From the NCBI RefSeq assembly GCF_004331385.1, contig NZ_SJON01000010.1, positions 86,960 to 150,959 on the forward strand: DNA of 64,000 nt, written 5' to 3'. A model generated the notes under the pieces. The model saw only the letters and a program-made list of their open reading frames with translations, was not told the origin of the DNA and did not search any database. Both the position numbers and the translations under genes were made by a program. This document shows positions 8,546 to 19,409 of the stretch, piece after piece. This DNA comes from Enterobacter quasihormaechei. Lineage in GTDB: Bacteria; Pseudomonadota; Gammaproteobacteria; Enterobacterales; Enterobacteriaceae. Positions within the stretch are counted from its first letter, which is position 1. Every line of letters starts with the position of its first letter.

Positions 8546-10054
8546 TTACTCAGCCTGAAGCTTCGTTGGCGGTGCAGAGTGATAGTGCGCATCCGCTTCC
8601 GCAAAGCGTTTCTGCATAGAGGCAGACGGCGCTTTACCCAGCAGGCTGAACACCACGATACCGAGGCTGCCGAAGATGAAGCCCGGGATGATTTCGTACA
8701 GGCCCAGCCACGCGAACTGTTTCCAGACGATGACGGTCACCGCACCGATGATCATCCCCGCCAGCGCGCCGTTGCGGGTCATGCGTGACCACAGCACGGA
8801 GAACAGCACCACCGGACCAAACGCGGCGCCAAAGCCCGCCCAGGCGTAGCTTACCAGCCCCAGCACGCGGTTTTCCGGGTTAGCCGCCAGCGCAATGGCA
8901 ATCAGCGCCACCAGCAGCACCATAAAGCGCCCTACCCACACCAGCTCTTTCTGGCTCGCGCCCTTACGCAGGAATGCTTTGTACAGGTCTTCCGTAATGG
9001 CGCTGGAGCACACCAGCAGCTGGCAGCTCAGGGTGGACATCACCGCCGCCAGGATCGCGGAGAGCAGGATACCGGCAATCCACGGGTTGAACAGGATCTG
9101 CGCCAGCTCGATGAACACGCGCTCGGCGTTCTGGTTCACCGCGCCCGCCTGCGCCGGGTTGTTGTTAAAGTACGCAATGCCGAAGAAGCCAACCGCGCAC
9201 GCGCCCGCCAGACACAGGATCATCCACGTCATGCTGATGCGACGCGCGTGAACGATGGTGTGGTGAGAATCCGCCGCCATAAAGCGCGCCAGAATGTGCG
9301 GCTGACCGAAGTAGCCCAGGCCCCAGCCCATCAGGGAGACGATGGCCACGAAGTTCAGCCCTTTCAGCATATCGACGTTTTCAATGCTCTTCTGCTTGAT
9401 CACTTCCAGCGATTCGCCAAAGCCGCCGACGGTGAAAATGACAATCACCGGGGTCAGGATCAGGGCAAAAATCATCAGGCTCGCCTGCACGGTGTCGGTC
9501 CAGCTTACCGCCAGGAACCCGCCCACGAAGGTATAAAGGATGGTCGCCGCCGCACCGGCCCACAGCGCCGTTTCGTAGCTCATGCCGAAGGTGCTTTCGA
9601 ACAGACGGGCGCCCGCCACGATGCCGGAGGCGCAGTAGATGGTGAAGAACAACAGGATCACCACCGCAGAGATAATACGCAGAACGCGGCTGTTATCCTC
9701 AAAGCGCCCGGTGAAGTAGTCCGGCAGCGTCAGGGCGTTGTTGTTGGCTTCGGTATGCACGCGCAGACGGCCTGCCACCAGCTTCCAGTTGATCCACGCG
9801 CCGACGGTCAGGCCGATGGCGATCCAGCTTTCGGAGATACCGGAGATGAAAATCGCGCCCGGCAGCCCCATCAGCAGCCAGCCGCTCATGTCGGATGCGC
9901 CCGCAGAGAGCGCGGTGACCATTGGGCCTAAGCTGCGCCCGCCAAGGATGTAGTCGTCAAAGTTTTTAGTGGAACGCCATGCCAAAAACCCTATCAGGAT
10001 CATGCCAAAAATATAAACGAGAAATGTCACCAGCATCGGTGTGCTAATAGCCAT
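8546..10054 (-). CDS. putP: Sodium/proline symporter PutP
   Basis: Inner-membrane Na+:proline symporter of the SSS family that supplies proline for catabolism by PutA. The 502-residue length equals E. coli PutP. Expected features are visible: about 13 hydrophobic segments, the SSS motif around GASDMSGWLLMGLPGA near residues 50-70, and GWGLGYFGQPHILARFMA near residue 250. Divergent from putA across a 422-bp region that carries PutA operator repeats, so expression should rise when proline moves PutA to the membrane. Confidence 0.97.
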   Translation of the reverse strand: MAISTPMLVTFLVYIFGMILIGFLAWRSTKNFDDYILGGRSLGPMVTALSAGASDMSGWLLMGLPGAIFISGISESWIAIGLTVGAWINWKLVAGRLRVHTEANNNALTLPDYFTGRFEDNSRVLRIISAVVILLFFTIYCASGIVAGARLFESTFGMSYETALWAGAAATILYTFVGGFLAVSWTDTVQASLMIFALILTPVIVIFTVGGFGESLEVIKQKSIENVDMLKGLNFVAIVSLMGWGLGYFGQPHILARFMAADSHHTIVHARRISMTWMILCLAGACAVGFFGIAYFNNNPAQAGAVNQNAERVFIELAQILFNPWIAGILLSAILAAVMSTLSCQLLVCSSAITEDLYKAFLRKGASQKELVWVGRFMVLLVALIAIALAANPENRVLGLVSYAWAGFGAAFGPVVLFSVLWSRMTRNGALAGMIIGAVTVIVWKQFAWLGLYEIIPGFIFGSLGIVVFSLLGKAPSASMQKRFAEADAHYHSAPPTKLQAE

Positions 10055-10241
10055 TCAAATTCTCCAAAATGTCGAGCGACAACCGTCCGGGTTGCCTTGT
10101 TATGTCATCACCGGAACGTAGTGATGTGTGTATGTGTTTCCGTTGGGCGCGCTATCCTGCCGTATACGCTTCCCACTGACAAACGATTTAACACTGCATT
10201 TACATGAATTTCATCCCTGGTTTTATACGTCTTTCCTATAG

Positions 10242-10272
10242 GTTGCACTCGCTCACGCTTTTACGGGTTGCA
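10242..10272. promoter_or_regulatory. Pair of PutA operators, putP side
   Basis: Two GTTGCA cores 25 bp apart, in the same orientation. Spacing near multiples of a helical turn is compatible with PutA dimers binding on nearby faces. The pair lies about 190-220 bp upstream of the putP start codon. Confidence 0.7.
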
Positions 10273-10400
10273 CCTTTAAAAAGTGTTAAGCACCGCATAA
10301 AAACTGGCTTCGTAAACCGCTGCGCGTTCTTTTTCTCAGCTAACTAATCGTTAACAATCCATTCATTTTCCAGCTTGCAGCCCAGGTCACATTTAACACG

Positions 10401-10418
10401 GTTGCACAAAGTTGCAAC
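10401..10418. promoter_or_regulatory. Pair of PutA operators, putA side
   Basis: Two GTTGCA cores 10 bp apart, one helical turn, the second inside the palindrome GTTGCAAC. They lie about 60-75 bp upstream of the putA start, where binding would block putA transcription. Confidence 0.75.
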
Positions 10419-10476
10419 ATGGTGGATATTTCACGCTATCAACAGAACGCTATTACAGAACAACAGGAGTTTTGGC

Positions 10477-13400
10477 ATGGGGATGACCACCATGGGGGTT
10501 AAGCTGGATGACGCTACCCGCGAACGGATTAAAACCGCTGCGACCCGCATCGACCGCACACCGCACTGGTTAATCAAGCAGGCGATTTTTAACTATCTGG
10601 AAAGACTGGAGAGTGAAGAAGGTCTGCCGGAGCTGCCTGCCCTGCTGGCGGGCGCAGCGAACGAAAGCGAAGAGGCCGTAACGGCCGTTGAAGAGAACCA
10701 CCAGCCCTTCCTCGACTTCGCCGAGCAGATCCTGCCGCAGTCCGTCAGCCGTGCCGCCATTACCGGCGCTTACCGCCGTGCCGAAACCGACGCCGTTCCG
10801 ATGCTGCTGGAGCAGGCACGCCTGCCGGAAGCCGTGGCCGCTCAGGCGCACAGCCTGGCGTATCAGCTCGCCGACAGGCTACGTAACCAGAAAACCGCCA
10901 GCGGACGCGCCGGCATGGTGCAGGGCCTGTTGCAGGAGTTCTCTCTCTCTTCTCAGGAAGGCGTGGCGCTGATGTGTCTGGCAGAAGCGCTGCTGCGTAT
11001 TCCGGATAAAGCCACCCGCGACGCGCTGATCCGCGACAAAATCAGCAACGGCAACTGGCAGTCCCACATTGGCCGCAGCCCGTCGCTGTTCGTTAACGCC
11101 GCCACCTGGGGCCTGCTGTTTACCGGCAAGCTGGTTTCTACCCATAATGAAGCCAACCTGTCACGCTCGCTGAACCGCATTATCGGCAAGCGCGGCGAGC
11201 CGCTGATCCGCAAGGGCGTGGACATGGCGATGCGCCTGATGGGCGAGCAGTTCGTCACCGGGGAGACCATTGCTGAAGCGCTGGCGAACGCCCGCAAGCT
11301 GGAGGACAAAGGTTTCCGCTACTCCTACGACATGCTGGGTGAAGCGGCGCTGACCGCCGCCGACGCGCAGGCCTACATGGTCTCTTACCAGCAGGCGATC
11401 CACGCCATCGGTAAAGCGTCTAACGGCCGCGGTATTTATGAAGGTCCGGGCATCTCTATCAAGCTTTCTGCCCTGCACCCGCGCTACAGCCGTGCGCAGT
11501 ATGACCGGGTGATGGAAGAACTCTATCCGCGCCTGAAATCCCTGACCCTGCTGGCGCGTCAGTACGACATCGGCATCAACATCGACGCCGAAGAGGCTGA
11601 CCGTCTGGAGATCTCCCTCGATCTGCTGGAAAAACTGTGCTTCGAGCCGGAGCTGGCGGGCTGGAACGGGATTGGTTTCGTTATCCAGGCCTACCAGAAA
11701 CGCTGTCCGTTCGTCATTGATTACCTGATTGATCTGGCCAGCCGCAGCCGTCGCCGCCTGATGATCCGCCTGGTGAAAGGCGCCTACTGGGACAGCGAAA
11801 TCAAACGCGCCCAGATGGAAGGGCTGGAAGGTTATCCGGTCTATACCCGCAAGGTGTACACCGACGTCTCTTACCTCGCCTGTGCTAAAAAACTGCTCGG
11901 CGTGCCGAACCTGATTTATCCGCAGTTCGCCACCCACAACGCCCACACCCTGGCGGCCATTTACAGCCTGGCGGGGCAAAACTACTATCCGGGCCAGTAC
12001 GAGTTCCAGTGCCTGCACGGGATGGGTGAGCCGCTGTATGAACAGGTGACCGGGAAAGTGGCCGACGGCAAGCTGAACCGTCCGTGCCGTATCTATGCCC
12101 CGGTGGGCACCCACGAAACCCTGCTGGCGTACCTGGTGCGTCGTCTGCTGGAGAACGGGGCGAACACCTCCTTCGTTAACCGGATTGCCGACACCACGCT
12201 ACCGCTCGACGAACTGGTGGCCGATCCGGTACAGGCCGTAGAGAAGCTGGCGGCGCAGGAAGGCCAGATTGGTCTGCCGCATCCGAAAATTGCCCTGCCG
12301 CGCGAGCTGTACGGCGCGGGCCGCGTCAACTCGGCGGGCCTGGATCTGGCGAACGAACACCGCCTGGCGTCGCTCTCTTCTGCTCTGCTCAACAGCGCAT
12401 TGCAGAAATGGCAGGCCAAACCGATCCTTGAGCAGTCCGTTGAGGACGGTGAAATGCAGCCGGTGATCAACCCGGCAGAGCCGAAGGATATCGTCGGCTA
12501 CGTGCGCGAAGCCACGGAAGCGGAAGTGGATCAGGCGCTGGAGAGCGCGGTGAATAACGCGCCAATCTGGTTTGCCACCCCGCCGCAGGAGCGTGCCGCC
12601 ATTCTGGAACGTGCTGCGGTGCTGATGGAAGATCAGATGCAGCAGCTCATCGGCATTCTGGTGCGTGAGGCGGGGAAAACCTTCAGCAACGCCATCGCCG
12701 AGGTGCGTGAGGCGGTCGACTTCCTGCACTACTACGCCGGTCAGGTGCGCGATGATTTCGACAACGAAACGCACCGCCCGCTCGGTCCGGTGGTCTGTAT
12801 CAGCCCGTGGAACTTCCCGCTGGCGATCTTCACTGGCCAGATTGCCGCGGCCCTTGCCGCAGGCAACAGCGTGCTGGCGAAACCGGCGGAGCAAACCCCG
12901 CTGATTGCCGCTCAGGGCATTAACATTCTGCTGGAAGCCGGCGTACCGGCGGGCGTGGTGCAACTGCTGCCAGGGCGCGGTGAAACGGTGGGTGCCAAAC
13001 TGACCTCCGATAACCGCGTGCGCGGCGTGATGTTTACCGGGTCGACCGAAGTGGCCTCCCTGCTGCAACGCAACATTGCTACCCGTCTGGATGCACAGGG
13101 CCGTCCGACGCCGCTGATCGCCGAAACTGGCGGCATGAACGCCATGATCGTGGACTCCTCGGCGCTGACCGAACAGGTGGTTGTTGACGTGCTGGCCTCC
13201 GCCTTCGACAGCGCAGGCCAGCGCTGTTCCGCCCTGCGCGTGCTGTGCTTACAGGATGACGTGGCTGACCACACCCTAAAGATGCTGCGCGGCGCGATGG
13301 CGGAATGCCGCATGGGCAACCCGGGCCGTCTCACCACCGACATCGGGCCGGTGATCGACGCGGAAGCCAAAGCCAACATTGAAAACCACATTCAGACCAT

Positions 13401-14439
13401 GCGTGCCAAAGGCCGTCCGGTGTTCCAGGCGGTGCGCGAGAACGGTGAAGATGCCCGCGAGTGGCAGACCGGCACCTTCGTGCCGCCTACGCTTATCGAG
13501 CTGGCAAGCTTCGACGAGCTGAAAAAAGAGGTCTTCGGTCCGGTGCTGCACGTGGTGCGCTACAGCCGTAACAACCTCAACGCGCTTATCGATCAGATTA
13601 ACGCTTCGGGTTACGGCCTGACGCTCGGCGTGCATACCCGTATCGACGAAACCATTGCCCAGGTAACCGGCAATGCCAAAGTGGGCAACCTGTACGTCAA
13701 CCGTAACATGGTTGGCGCAGTCGTGGGCGTACAGCCGTTCGGCGGCGAAGGTCTTTCCGGTACGGGTCCGAAAGCGGGCGGTCCGCTCTATCTGTACCGT
13801 CTGCTGGCGAACCGTCCGGAAAATGCGCTCGGCGTGACGCTGGCGCGTCAGGACGCTGAATACCCGGTGGATGCGCAGGTGAAAGCCGTGCTGACCCAGC
13901 CGCTGGACGCGCTGATTAAGTGGGCTGATAACCGTCCTGAACTGCGTGCGATTGCGCAGCAGTACGGCGAGCTGGCGCAGGCCGGTACGCAGCGTCTGCT
14001 GCCGGGCCCTACCGGCGAGCGCAACACCTGGACGCTGATGCCGCGCGAGCGCGTGCTGTGCGTGGCGGATAACGAGCAGGACGCGCTGGTGCAGCTGGCT
14101 GCCGCGACGGCAACGGGCTGTGAGGTGCTGTGGCCGGAAGATGACCTGCATCGCGACCTCGCCAAACAGCTGCCAAAAGCGGTCTCGGCGCGCATTCGCT
14201 TTGCCAAGGCTGACGCCCTGTTGACCCAGCCGTTTGACGCGGTGATCTACCACGGTGATTCCGACCAGCTGCGCGAACTGTGCGAGCAGGTCGCGGCCCG
14301 CAGCGGCGCGATTGTTTCGGTGCAGGGCTTCGCCCGCGGGGAAACCAACCTGCTGCTGGAGCGCCTGTACGTTGAACGTTCTCTCAGCGTCAACACGGCG
14401 GCAGCGGGCGGTAACGCCAGCCTGATGACAATCGGATAA
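10477..14439 (+). CDS. putA: Trifunctional PutA: proline dehydrogenase, P5C dehydrogenase, transcriptional repressor
   Basis: Oxidises proline to glutamate in two steps (FAD proline dehydrogenase, then NAD-dependent pyrroline-5-carboxylate dehydrogenase) and represses the put genes when proline is absent. From ATG 10477 the protein has 1320 residues, identical to E. coli PutA, and a CAGGAG ribosome site precedes it; an upstream in-frame start at 10375 is rejected. Domains in order: ribbon-helix-helix DNA binding (about 1-47), dimerisation arm, proline dehydrogenase barrel (about 260-610), aldehyde dehydrogenase domain (about 650-1130) with catalytic Cys917 in SAGQRC, and a C-terminal domain. 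Membrane-associated when reduced. Confidence 0.98.
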   Translation: MGMTTMGVKLDDATRERIKTAATRIDRTPHWLIKQAIFNYLERLESEEGLPELPALLAGAANESEEAVTAVEENHQPFLDFAEQILPQSVSRAAITGAYRRAETDAVPMLLEQARLPEAVAAQAHSLAYQLADRLRNQKTASGRAGMVQGLLQEFSLSSQEGVALMCLAEALLRIPDKATRDALIRDKISNGNWQSHIGRSPSLFVNAATWGLLFTGKLVSTHNEANLSRSLNRIIGKRGEPLIRKGVDMAMRLMGEQFVTGETIAEALANARKLEDKGFRYSYDMLGEAALTAADAQAYMVSYQQAIHAIGKASNGRGIYEGPGISIKLSALHPRYSRAQYDRVMEELYPRLKSLTLLARQYDIGINIDAEEADRLEISLDLLEKLCFEPELAGWNGIGFVIQAYQKRCPFVIDYLIDLASRSRRRLMIRLVKGAYWDSEIKRAQMEGLEGYPVYTRKVYTDVSYLACAKKLLGVPNLIYPQFATHNAHTLAAIYSLAGQNYYPGQYEFQCLHGMGEPLYEQVTGKVADGKLNRPCRIYAPVGTHETLLAYLVRRLLENGANTSFVNRIADTTLPLDELVADPVQAVEKLAAQEGQIGLPHPKIALPRELYGAGRVNSAGLDLANEHRLASLSSALLNSALQKWQAKPILEQSVEDGEMQPVINPAEPKDIVGYVREATEAEVDQALESAVNNAPIWFATPPQERAAILERAAVLMEDQMQQLIGILVREAGKTFSNAIAEVREAVDFLHYYAGQVRDDFDNETHRPLGPVVCISPWNFPLAIFTGQIAAALAAGNSVLAKPAEQTPLIAAQGINILLEAGVPAGVVQLLPGRGETVGAKLTSDNRVRGVMFTGSTEVASLLQRNIATRLDAQGRPTPLIAETGGMNAMIVDSSALTEQVVVDVLASAFDSAGQRCSALRVLCLQDDVADHTLKMLRGAMAECRMGNPGRLTTDIGPVIDAEAKANIENHIQTMRAKGRPVFQAVRENGEDAREWQTGTFVPPTLIELASFDELKKEVFGPVLHVVRYSRNNLNALIDQINASGYGLTLGVHTRIDETIAQVTGNAKVGNLYVNRNMVGAVVGVQPFGGEGLSGTGPKAGGPLYLYRLLANRPENALGVTLARQDAEYPVDAQVKAVLTQPLDALIKWADNRPELRAIAQQYGELAQAGTQRLLPGPTGERNTWTLMPRERVLCVADNEQDALVQLAAATATGCEVLWPEDDLHRDLAKQLPKAVSARIRFAKADALLTQPFDAVIYHGDSDQLRELCEQVAARSGAIVSVQGFARGETNLLLERLYVERSLSVNTAAAGGNASLMTIG

Positions 14440-14450
14440 TCGTGTAAACT

Positions 14451-14480
14451 CCCCGGTGGCGCTACGCTTACCGGGGCTAC
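14451..14480. repeat. REP-like element
   Basis: CCCCGGTGGCGC...TTACCGGGGCTAC palindrome immediately behind putA, the first half of a two-unit cluster; the second unit (14494-14518) acts as terminator. Confidence 0.7.
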
Positions 14481-14493
14481 ACAATAACCGCAG

Positions 14494-14524
14494 GCCGGAT
14501 AAGCACAGCGCATCCGGCTTTTTT
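14494..14524 (+). terminator. putA terminator (REP-type hairpin plus T-run)
   Basis: Stem GCCGGAT / ATCCGGC separated by 11 nt (14494-14518), followed directly by six T residues. A second REP-type palindrome that doubles as an intrinsic terminator for putA. Confidence 0.75.
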
Positions 14525-14538
14525 ACATGGAGGGGATG

Positions 14539-14934
14539 ATGAAAAGAGTATTTCTCGCAGGGGCAGTACTGCTGCTCAGCACCAGCGCGCTGGCCAACGA
14601 GTGCGACAACGCCACTACGCAGCTTGAACTGAACACCTGTAGCGCGCAGCAGTATCAGGCCGCCGATAAAAAGCTTAACGAGACGTATCAGGCCGCCATC
14701 AAGCGGGCGGCAGCACCCCAGCGCGACCTGCTGAAAAAAGCGCAGCAGTCGTGGATTAGCCTGCGCGACGCGGACTGCGCGTTTATCGGTTCGGGCACGG
14801 AAGGCGGGAGCGTTCAGCCAATGATTGTGAACCAGTGTCTGGCGGAGAAAACCGTGGAGCGTGAAGCGTTTCTGGCCTCGCTGATGCAGTGTGAAGAGGG
14901 CGACCTAAGCTGCCCTCTCCCGCCGGGCAATTAA
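14539..14934 (+). CDS. LprI/DUF1311 family periplasmic protein
   Basis: Small exported protein of the lysozyme-inhibitor LprI-like (DUF1311) family. The start ATG 14539 has a GGAGG site at 14529-14533 with good spacing; ATG 14527 and 14536 are worse placed. The 131-residue precursor has a Sec signal peptide ending SALA, then four-helix-like sequence with conserved Cys pairs (C-D-N, LNTC, DADC, NQCL, MQC, LSC) that probably form disulfides. Family members bind or inhibit lysozyme in some bacteria, but function here is unproven. It lies between putA and rutR and overlaps the convergent rutR stop by 4 bp. Confidence 0.8.
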   Translation: MKRVFLAGAVLLLSTSALANECDNATTQLELNTCSAQQYQAADKKLNETYQAAIKRAAAPQRDLLKKAQQSWISLRDADCAFIGSGTEGGSVQPMIVNQCLAEKTVEREAFLASLMQCEEGDLSCPLPPGN

Positions 14935-15569
14935 CGCACGCGGATCCCTTCGATAATCATCCGCTGCACGTTTTCGAGGGTGCTCTGGAAAAATGCCTCA
15001 TCCTGAAGCGTTTTACCGGTCACCGCCTCAACCTGGGCCGCGAAGTCAGCATAGTGCTGGGTAGCGGCCCAGATCATAAAGATCAGATGCTGCGGGTCGA
15101 CCGGTGCCAGCTTTCCGCTGGCGACCCATCCGGCAATAATGGCCGACTTATCGTCCACCAGCTGCTTTAAATCGCCGGTCAGTTCCGCCTGCAACAGCGG
15201 CGCGCCCTGTAACATCTCCAGACAGAACAGCCTGGATGCCTGCGGATAATCACGCGACACCTCCAGCTTCAGGCGTATGTACTCCTCGATCGCCACCAGC
15301 GGGGCCAGCTCTTCGCGAAATGCCTTGAGCGGCGCGAGCCAGATATCGAGGATCTGCTGCATCACCGCCACATACAGCGCCTCTTTCGACGGGTAGTAGT
15401 AGAGCAGATTGGTCTTGGAGACCCCGGCTTGCTCAGCCACCTGTTCAAGACGCGTCCCGTGAATACCAAACTGCGAAAAGGTCTCCAGCGCGGCGCTGAG
15501 GATCGCCTGTTTCTTGGCGCTCACCGCCTGCGAACGTTTTCCGGGTGTTTTCACTGCGCCTTGTGTCAT
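14931..15569 (-). CDS. rutR: TetR-family regulator RutR
   Basis: Repressor of the rut operon that senses uracil and thymine, and also affects carAB and other genes in E. coli. The 212-residue protein has a TetR DNA-binding domain near residues 15-65 (helix-turn-helix in LEQVAEQAGVSKTNLLYYYPSKE) and a C-terminal ligand-binding domain. Divergent from rutA across a 244-bp region with a RutR-like palindrome, as in E. coli. Length equals E. coli RutR (212). Confidence 0.96.
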   Translation of the reverse strand: MTQGAVKTPGKRSQAVSAKKQAILSAALETFSQFGIHGTRLEQVAEQAGVSKTNLLYYYPSKEALYVAVMQQILDIWLAPLKAFREELAPLVAIEEYIRLKLEVSRDYPQASRLFCLEMLQGAPLLQAELTGDLKQLVDDKSAIIAGWVASGKLAPVDPQHLIFMIWAATQHYADFAAQVEAVTGKTLQDEAFFQSTLENVQRMIIEGIRVR

Positions 15570-15632
15570 TTCCGCTCTCCATTTTCTTTCCTGCGCTCAG
15601 CATAGCAAAACCCCCGCCTCGCCACGACCTTC

Positions 15633-15649
15633 TGCACTCCCATCGCGCA
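15633..15649 (+). promoter_or_regulatory. Candidate NtrC site upstream of rutA
   Basis: The 17-bp sequence TGCACTCCCATCGCGCA matches 11 of 17 positions of the NtrC enhancer consensus TGCACC-N5-GGTGCA, with good outer arms. It lies about 125 bp before the sigma-54 promoter, the usual distance for an enhancer. Confidence 0.45.
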
Positions 15650-15676
15650 TGAGCGCCTGTTTTCTGTGCAATGTTT

Positions 15677-15692
15677 TTGACCAGTCAGTCCA
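15677..15692 (+). promoter_or_regulatory. Candidate RutR operator
   Basis: TTGACCAGTCAGTCCA. The left arm is a perfect match to the RutR consensus TTGACCA-NN-TGGTCAA; the right arm matches 4 of 7. It lies between rutR and the rutA promoter. Confidence 0.6.
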
Positions 15693-15755
15693 CATTTTTA
15701 GCACCCAGTTAATCAACCAATGTTAACGTATTAATAACAAAGCAGATTTCAAAAC

Positions 15756-15771
15756 TGGCACTCCCTTTGCA
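15756..15771 (+). promoter_or_regulatory. Sigma-54 promoter of rutABCDEFG
   Basis: TGGCACTCCCTTTGCA fits the sigma-54 -24/-12 consensus exactly, with GG and GC separated by the obligatory 10 bp. The start of transcription would fall near 15783, about 30 bp before rutA. This agrees with the known NtrC control of the E. coli rut operon. Confidence 0.9.
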
Positions 15772-15813
15772 AAAACGCCGTTACACCTGCGACGTAATGA
15801 AGAGAGGTTCGTG

Positions 15814-17594
<1,781 letters not shown>

Positions 17595-17605
17595 GGAGAA
17601 CCGCT

Positions 17606-17992
17606 ATGCCGAAATCCGTGATTATTCCGCCGGGCACCAGCACTCCGATTGCCCCGTTCGTTCCCGGCACCCTCGCCGACGGCGTGGTGTATGTCTCAGG
17701 CACGCTGCCGTTTGATAAAGACAACAACGTGGTGTTTATCAACGACCCAAAGGCGCAAACCCGCCACGTGCTGGAGACGATCAAAACCGTGATCGAAACG
17801 GCGGGTGGCACCATGGAGGACGTGACTTTCAACAGCATCTTTATCACCGACTGGAAAAACTACGCCGCGATTAACGAAATCTACGCGGAGTTTTTCCCCG
17901 GGGATAAACCGGCGCGGTTTTGTATTCAGTGCGGGCTGGTGAAGCCGGACGCGCTGGTTGAAATCGCCACAGTGGCGCACATTGCACAGTGA
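17606..17992 (+). CDS. rutC: Aminoacrylate peracid reductase / deaminase RutC
   Basis: RidA (YjgF/YER057c/UK114) family protein of 128 residues, a trimer in its family, that processes the aminoacrylate intermediate in the Rut pathway (reductase or deaminase roles have both been proposed). The conserved family block [16 protein letters not shown] near the C-terminus is present. Starts 11 bp after rutB with a GAGGAG ribosome site. Confidence 0.95.
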   Translation: MPKSVIIPPGTSTPIAPFVPGTLADGVVYVSGTLPFDKDNNVVFINDPKAQTRHVLETIKTVIETAGGTMEDVTFNSIFITDWKNYAAINEIYAEFFPGDKPARFCIQCGLVKPDALVEIATVAHIAQ

Positions 17993-17999
17993 GGCGGCC

Positions 18000-18800
18000 A
18001 TGAAACTGTCCATTTCACCGCCCCCCTTCGAGGGCGCACCCGTGGTGGTGCTGATTGCCGGGCTCGGCGGCAGCGGGAGCTACTGGCTGCCCCAGCTCGC
18101 CGTGCTGGGGCAAGAGTATCAGGTGGTGTGCTATGACCAGCGGGGCACGGGAAATAACCCGGATACCCTGCCGGAAGACTACACCCTGGCGCAGATGGCC
18201 GACGAGCTTGCGCTGGCGTTAGCCGGGGCCGGGTTCGCCCGTTACTGCGTGGTGGGCCACGCGCTGGGGGCATTGGTGGGCCTGCGGCTGGCCATCGATA
18301 AGCACGATGCCCTTACCGCGCTGGTCTGCGTCAACGGCTGGCTGACCCTCAATGCCCATACCCGCCGCTGTTTTGACGTCCGCGAACGCCTGCTGCATGC
18401 GGGTGGCGCGCAGGCATGGGTCGAGGCGCAGCCGCTATTCCTCTACCCGGCAGACTGGATGGCCGCCCGCGCCCCGCGCCTGGAGGCCGAAGAAGCGCTG
18501 GCGCTGGCCCATTTTCAGGGCAAAGCCAACCTGCTGCGCCGGCTGCATGCGCTGAAACAGGCCGATTTTAGCCGCCACGCTGCACGCGTTCGCTGCCCCG
18601 TGCAGATTATCTGTTCCATCGACGATCTGCTGGTGCCGTCCGTCTGCTCTGCTGAACTGCACACCGCCCTTCCGCATGCCCGTAAAACGGTTATGCGCCA
18701 GGGCGGGCATGCCTGCAACGTGACCGAGCCGGACACCTTTAACACCCTGCTGCTGAACGGGCTTGCCAGCCTGCTGCACAGCCCTGAACCCGCTTTGTAA
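18000..18800 (+). CDS. rutD: Alpha/beta hydrolase RutD, aminoacrylate hydrolysis
   Basis: Alpha/beta hydrolase that speeds hydrolysis of aminoacrylate or carbamate in uracil breakdown. The start is ATG 18000, 7 bp after rutC with a GAGGC site; the longer open frame lies inside rutC. The 266 residues equal E. coli RutD. Visible are the oxyanion-type motif GLGGSG, the elbow region VVGHALGAL (position of the usual nucleophile is Ala, not Ser) and a C-terminal GGHAC. The replaced nucleophile agrees with an atypical, mostly acceleratory role. Confidence 0.94.
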   Translation: MKLSISPPPFEGAPVVVLIAGLGGSGSYWLPQLAVLGQEYQVVCYDQRGTGNNPDTLPEDYTLAQMADELALALAGAGFARYCVVGHALGALVGLRLAIDKHDALTALVCVNGWLTLNAHTRRCFDVRERLLHAGGAQAWVEAQPLFLYPADWMAARAPRLEAEEALALAHFQGKANLLRRLHALKQADFSRHAARVRCPVQIICSIDDLLVPSVCSAELHTALPHARKTVMRQGGHACNVTEPDTFNTLLLNGLASLLHSPEPAL

Positions 18801-18809
18801 GGAGTTTTA

Positions 18810-19400
18810 ATGAGCGAAGCCATTACGCCCGCCGCGCTGGAAACGCTGTTTACCGGCGCGCGCACCCATAACGGCTGGCTGGATATACCGGTCAGCGACG
18901 AGACGCTGCGCGAGATATATGACCTGATGAAATGGGGCCCAACGTCTGCCAATTGCTCACCGGCGCGCATTGTCTTTGTGCGAAGCGCTGAGGGAAAAGC
19001 GAAGCTGCGCCCGGCGCTCTCCAGCGGCAACCTGGAAAAAACGCTCACTGCCCCGGTCACGGCGATTGTCGCCTGGGATAGCGAATTCTATGAGCGCCTG
19101 CCCGAACTGTTTCCGCACGCCGATGCAAAGCGCTGGTTTACCTCCAGCCCCGCACACGCCGAAGAAACGGCCTTTCGCAACAGCGCAATGCAGGCCGCCT
19201 ACCTGATTTTCGCCTGCCGCGCGCTGGGGCTGGACACCGGGCCGATGTCCGGCTTTGACCGGCAAAAGGTCGACGATGCCTTTTTCACCGGCACGCTGCT
19301 GAAAAGCAACCTGCTGATCAACATTGGCTATGGCGATATGAGCAAAGTCTATGGACGCTTACCGCGTCTGACCTTCGAAGATGCCTGCGGGCTGGCGTAA
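18810..19400 (+). CDS. rutE: Malonic semialdehyde reductase RutE
   Basis: Nitroreductase-family flavoprotein that reduces malonic semialdehyde to 3-hydroxypropionate, removing the toxic end product of uracil degradation. The 196-residue protein has the flavin-binding N-terminal block ([18 protein letters not shown]). Starts 9 bp after rutD with an AAGGAG site. YdfG duplicates this activity in E. coli. Confidence 0.95.
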   Translation: MSEAITPAALETLFTGARTHNGWLDIPVSDETLREIYDLMKWGPTSANCSPARIVFVRSAEGKAKLRPALSSGNLEKTLTAPVTAIVAWDSEFYERLPELFPHADAKRWFTSSPAHAEETAFRNSAMQAAYLIFACRALGLDTGPMSGFDRQKVDDAFFTGTLLKSNLLINIGYGDMSKVYGRLPRLTFEDACGLA

Positions 19401-19409
19401 GGAGCCATC

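Larger units (their letters stand above)
10055..10476. promoter_or_regulatory. putP-putA divergent control region
   Basis: A 422-bp intergenic region between divergent proline genes, with both promoters. Direct copies of the PutA operator core GTTGCA lie at 10242-10247, 10267-10272, 10401-10406 and 10411-10416. The last forms the palindrome GTTGCAAC (10411-10418). The core is known from E. coli PutA, whose ribbon-helix-helix domain binds it. Confidence 0.8.

Noticed and set aside
13276..14484. 402-codon minus-strand frame under putA
   Set aside because: Lies antisense to the C-terminal part of putA; no family resemblance, low complexity.
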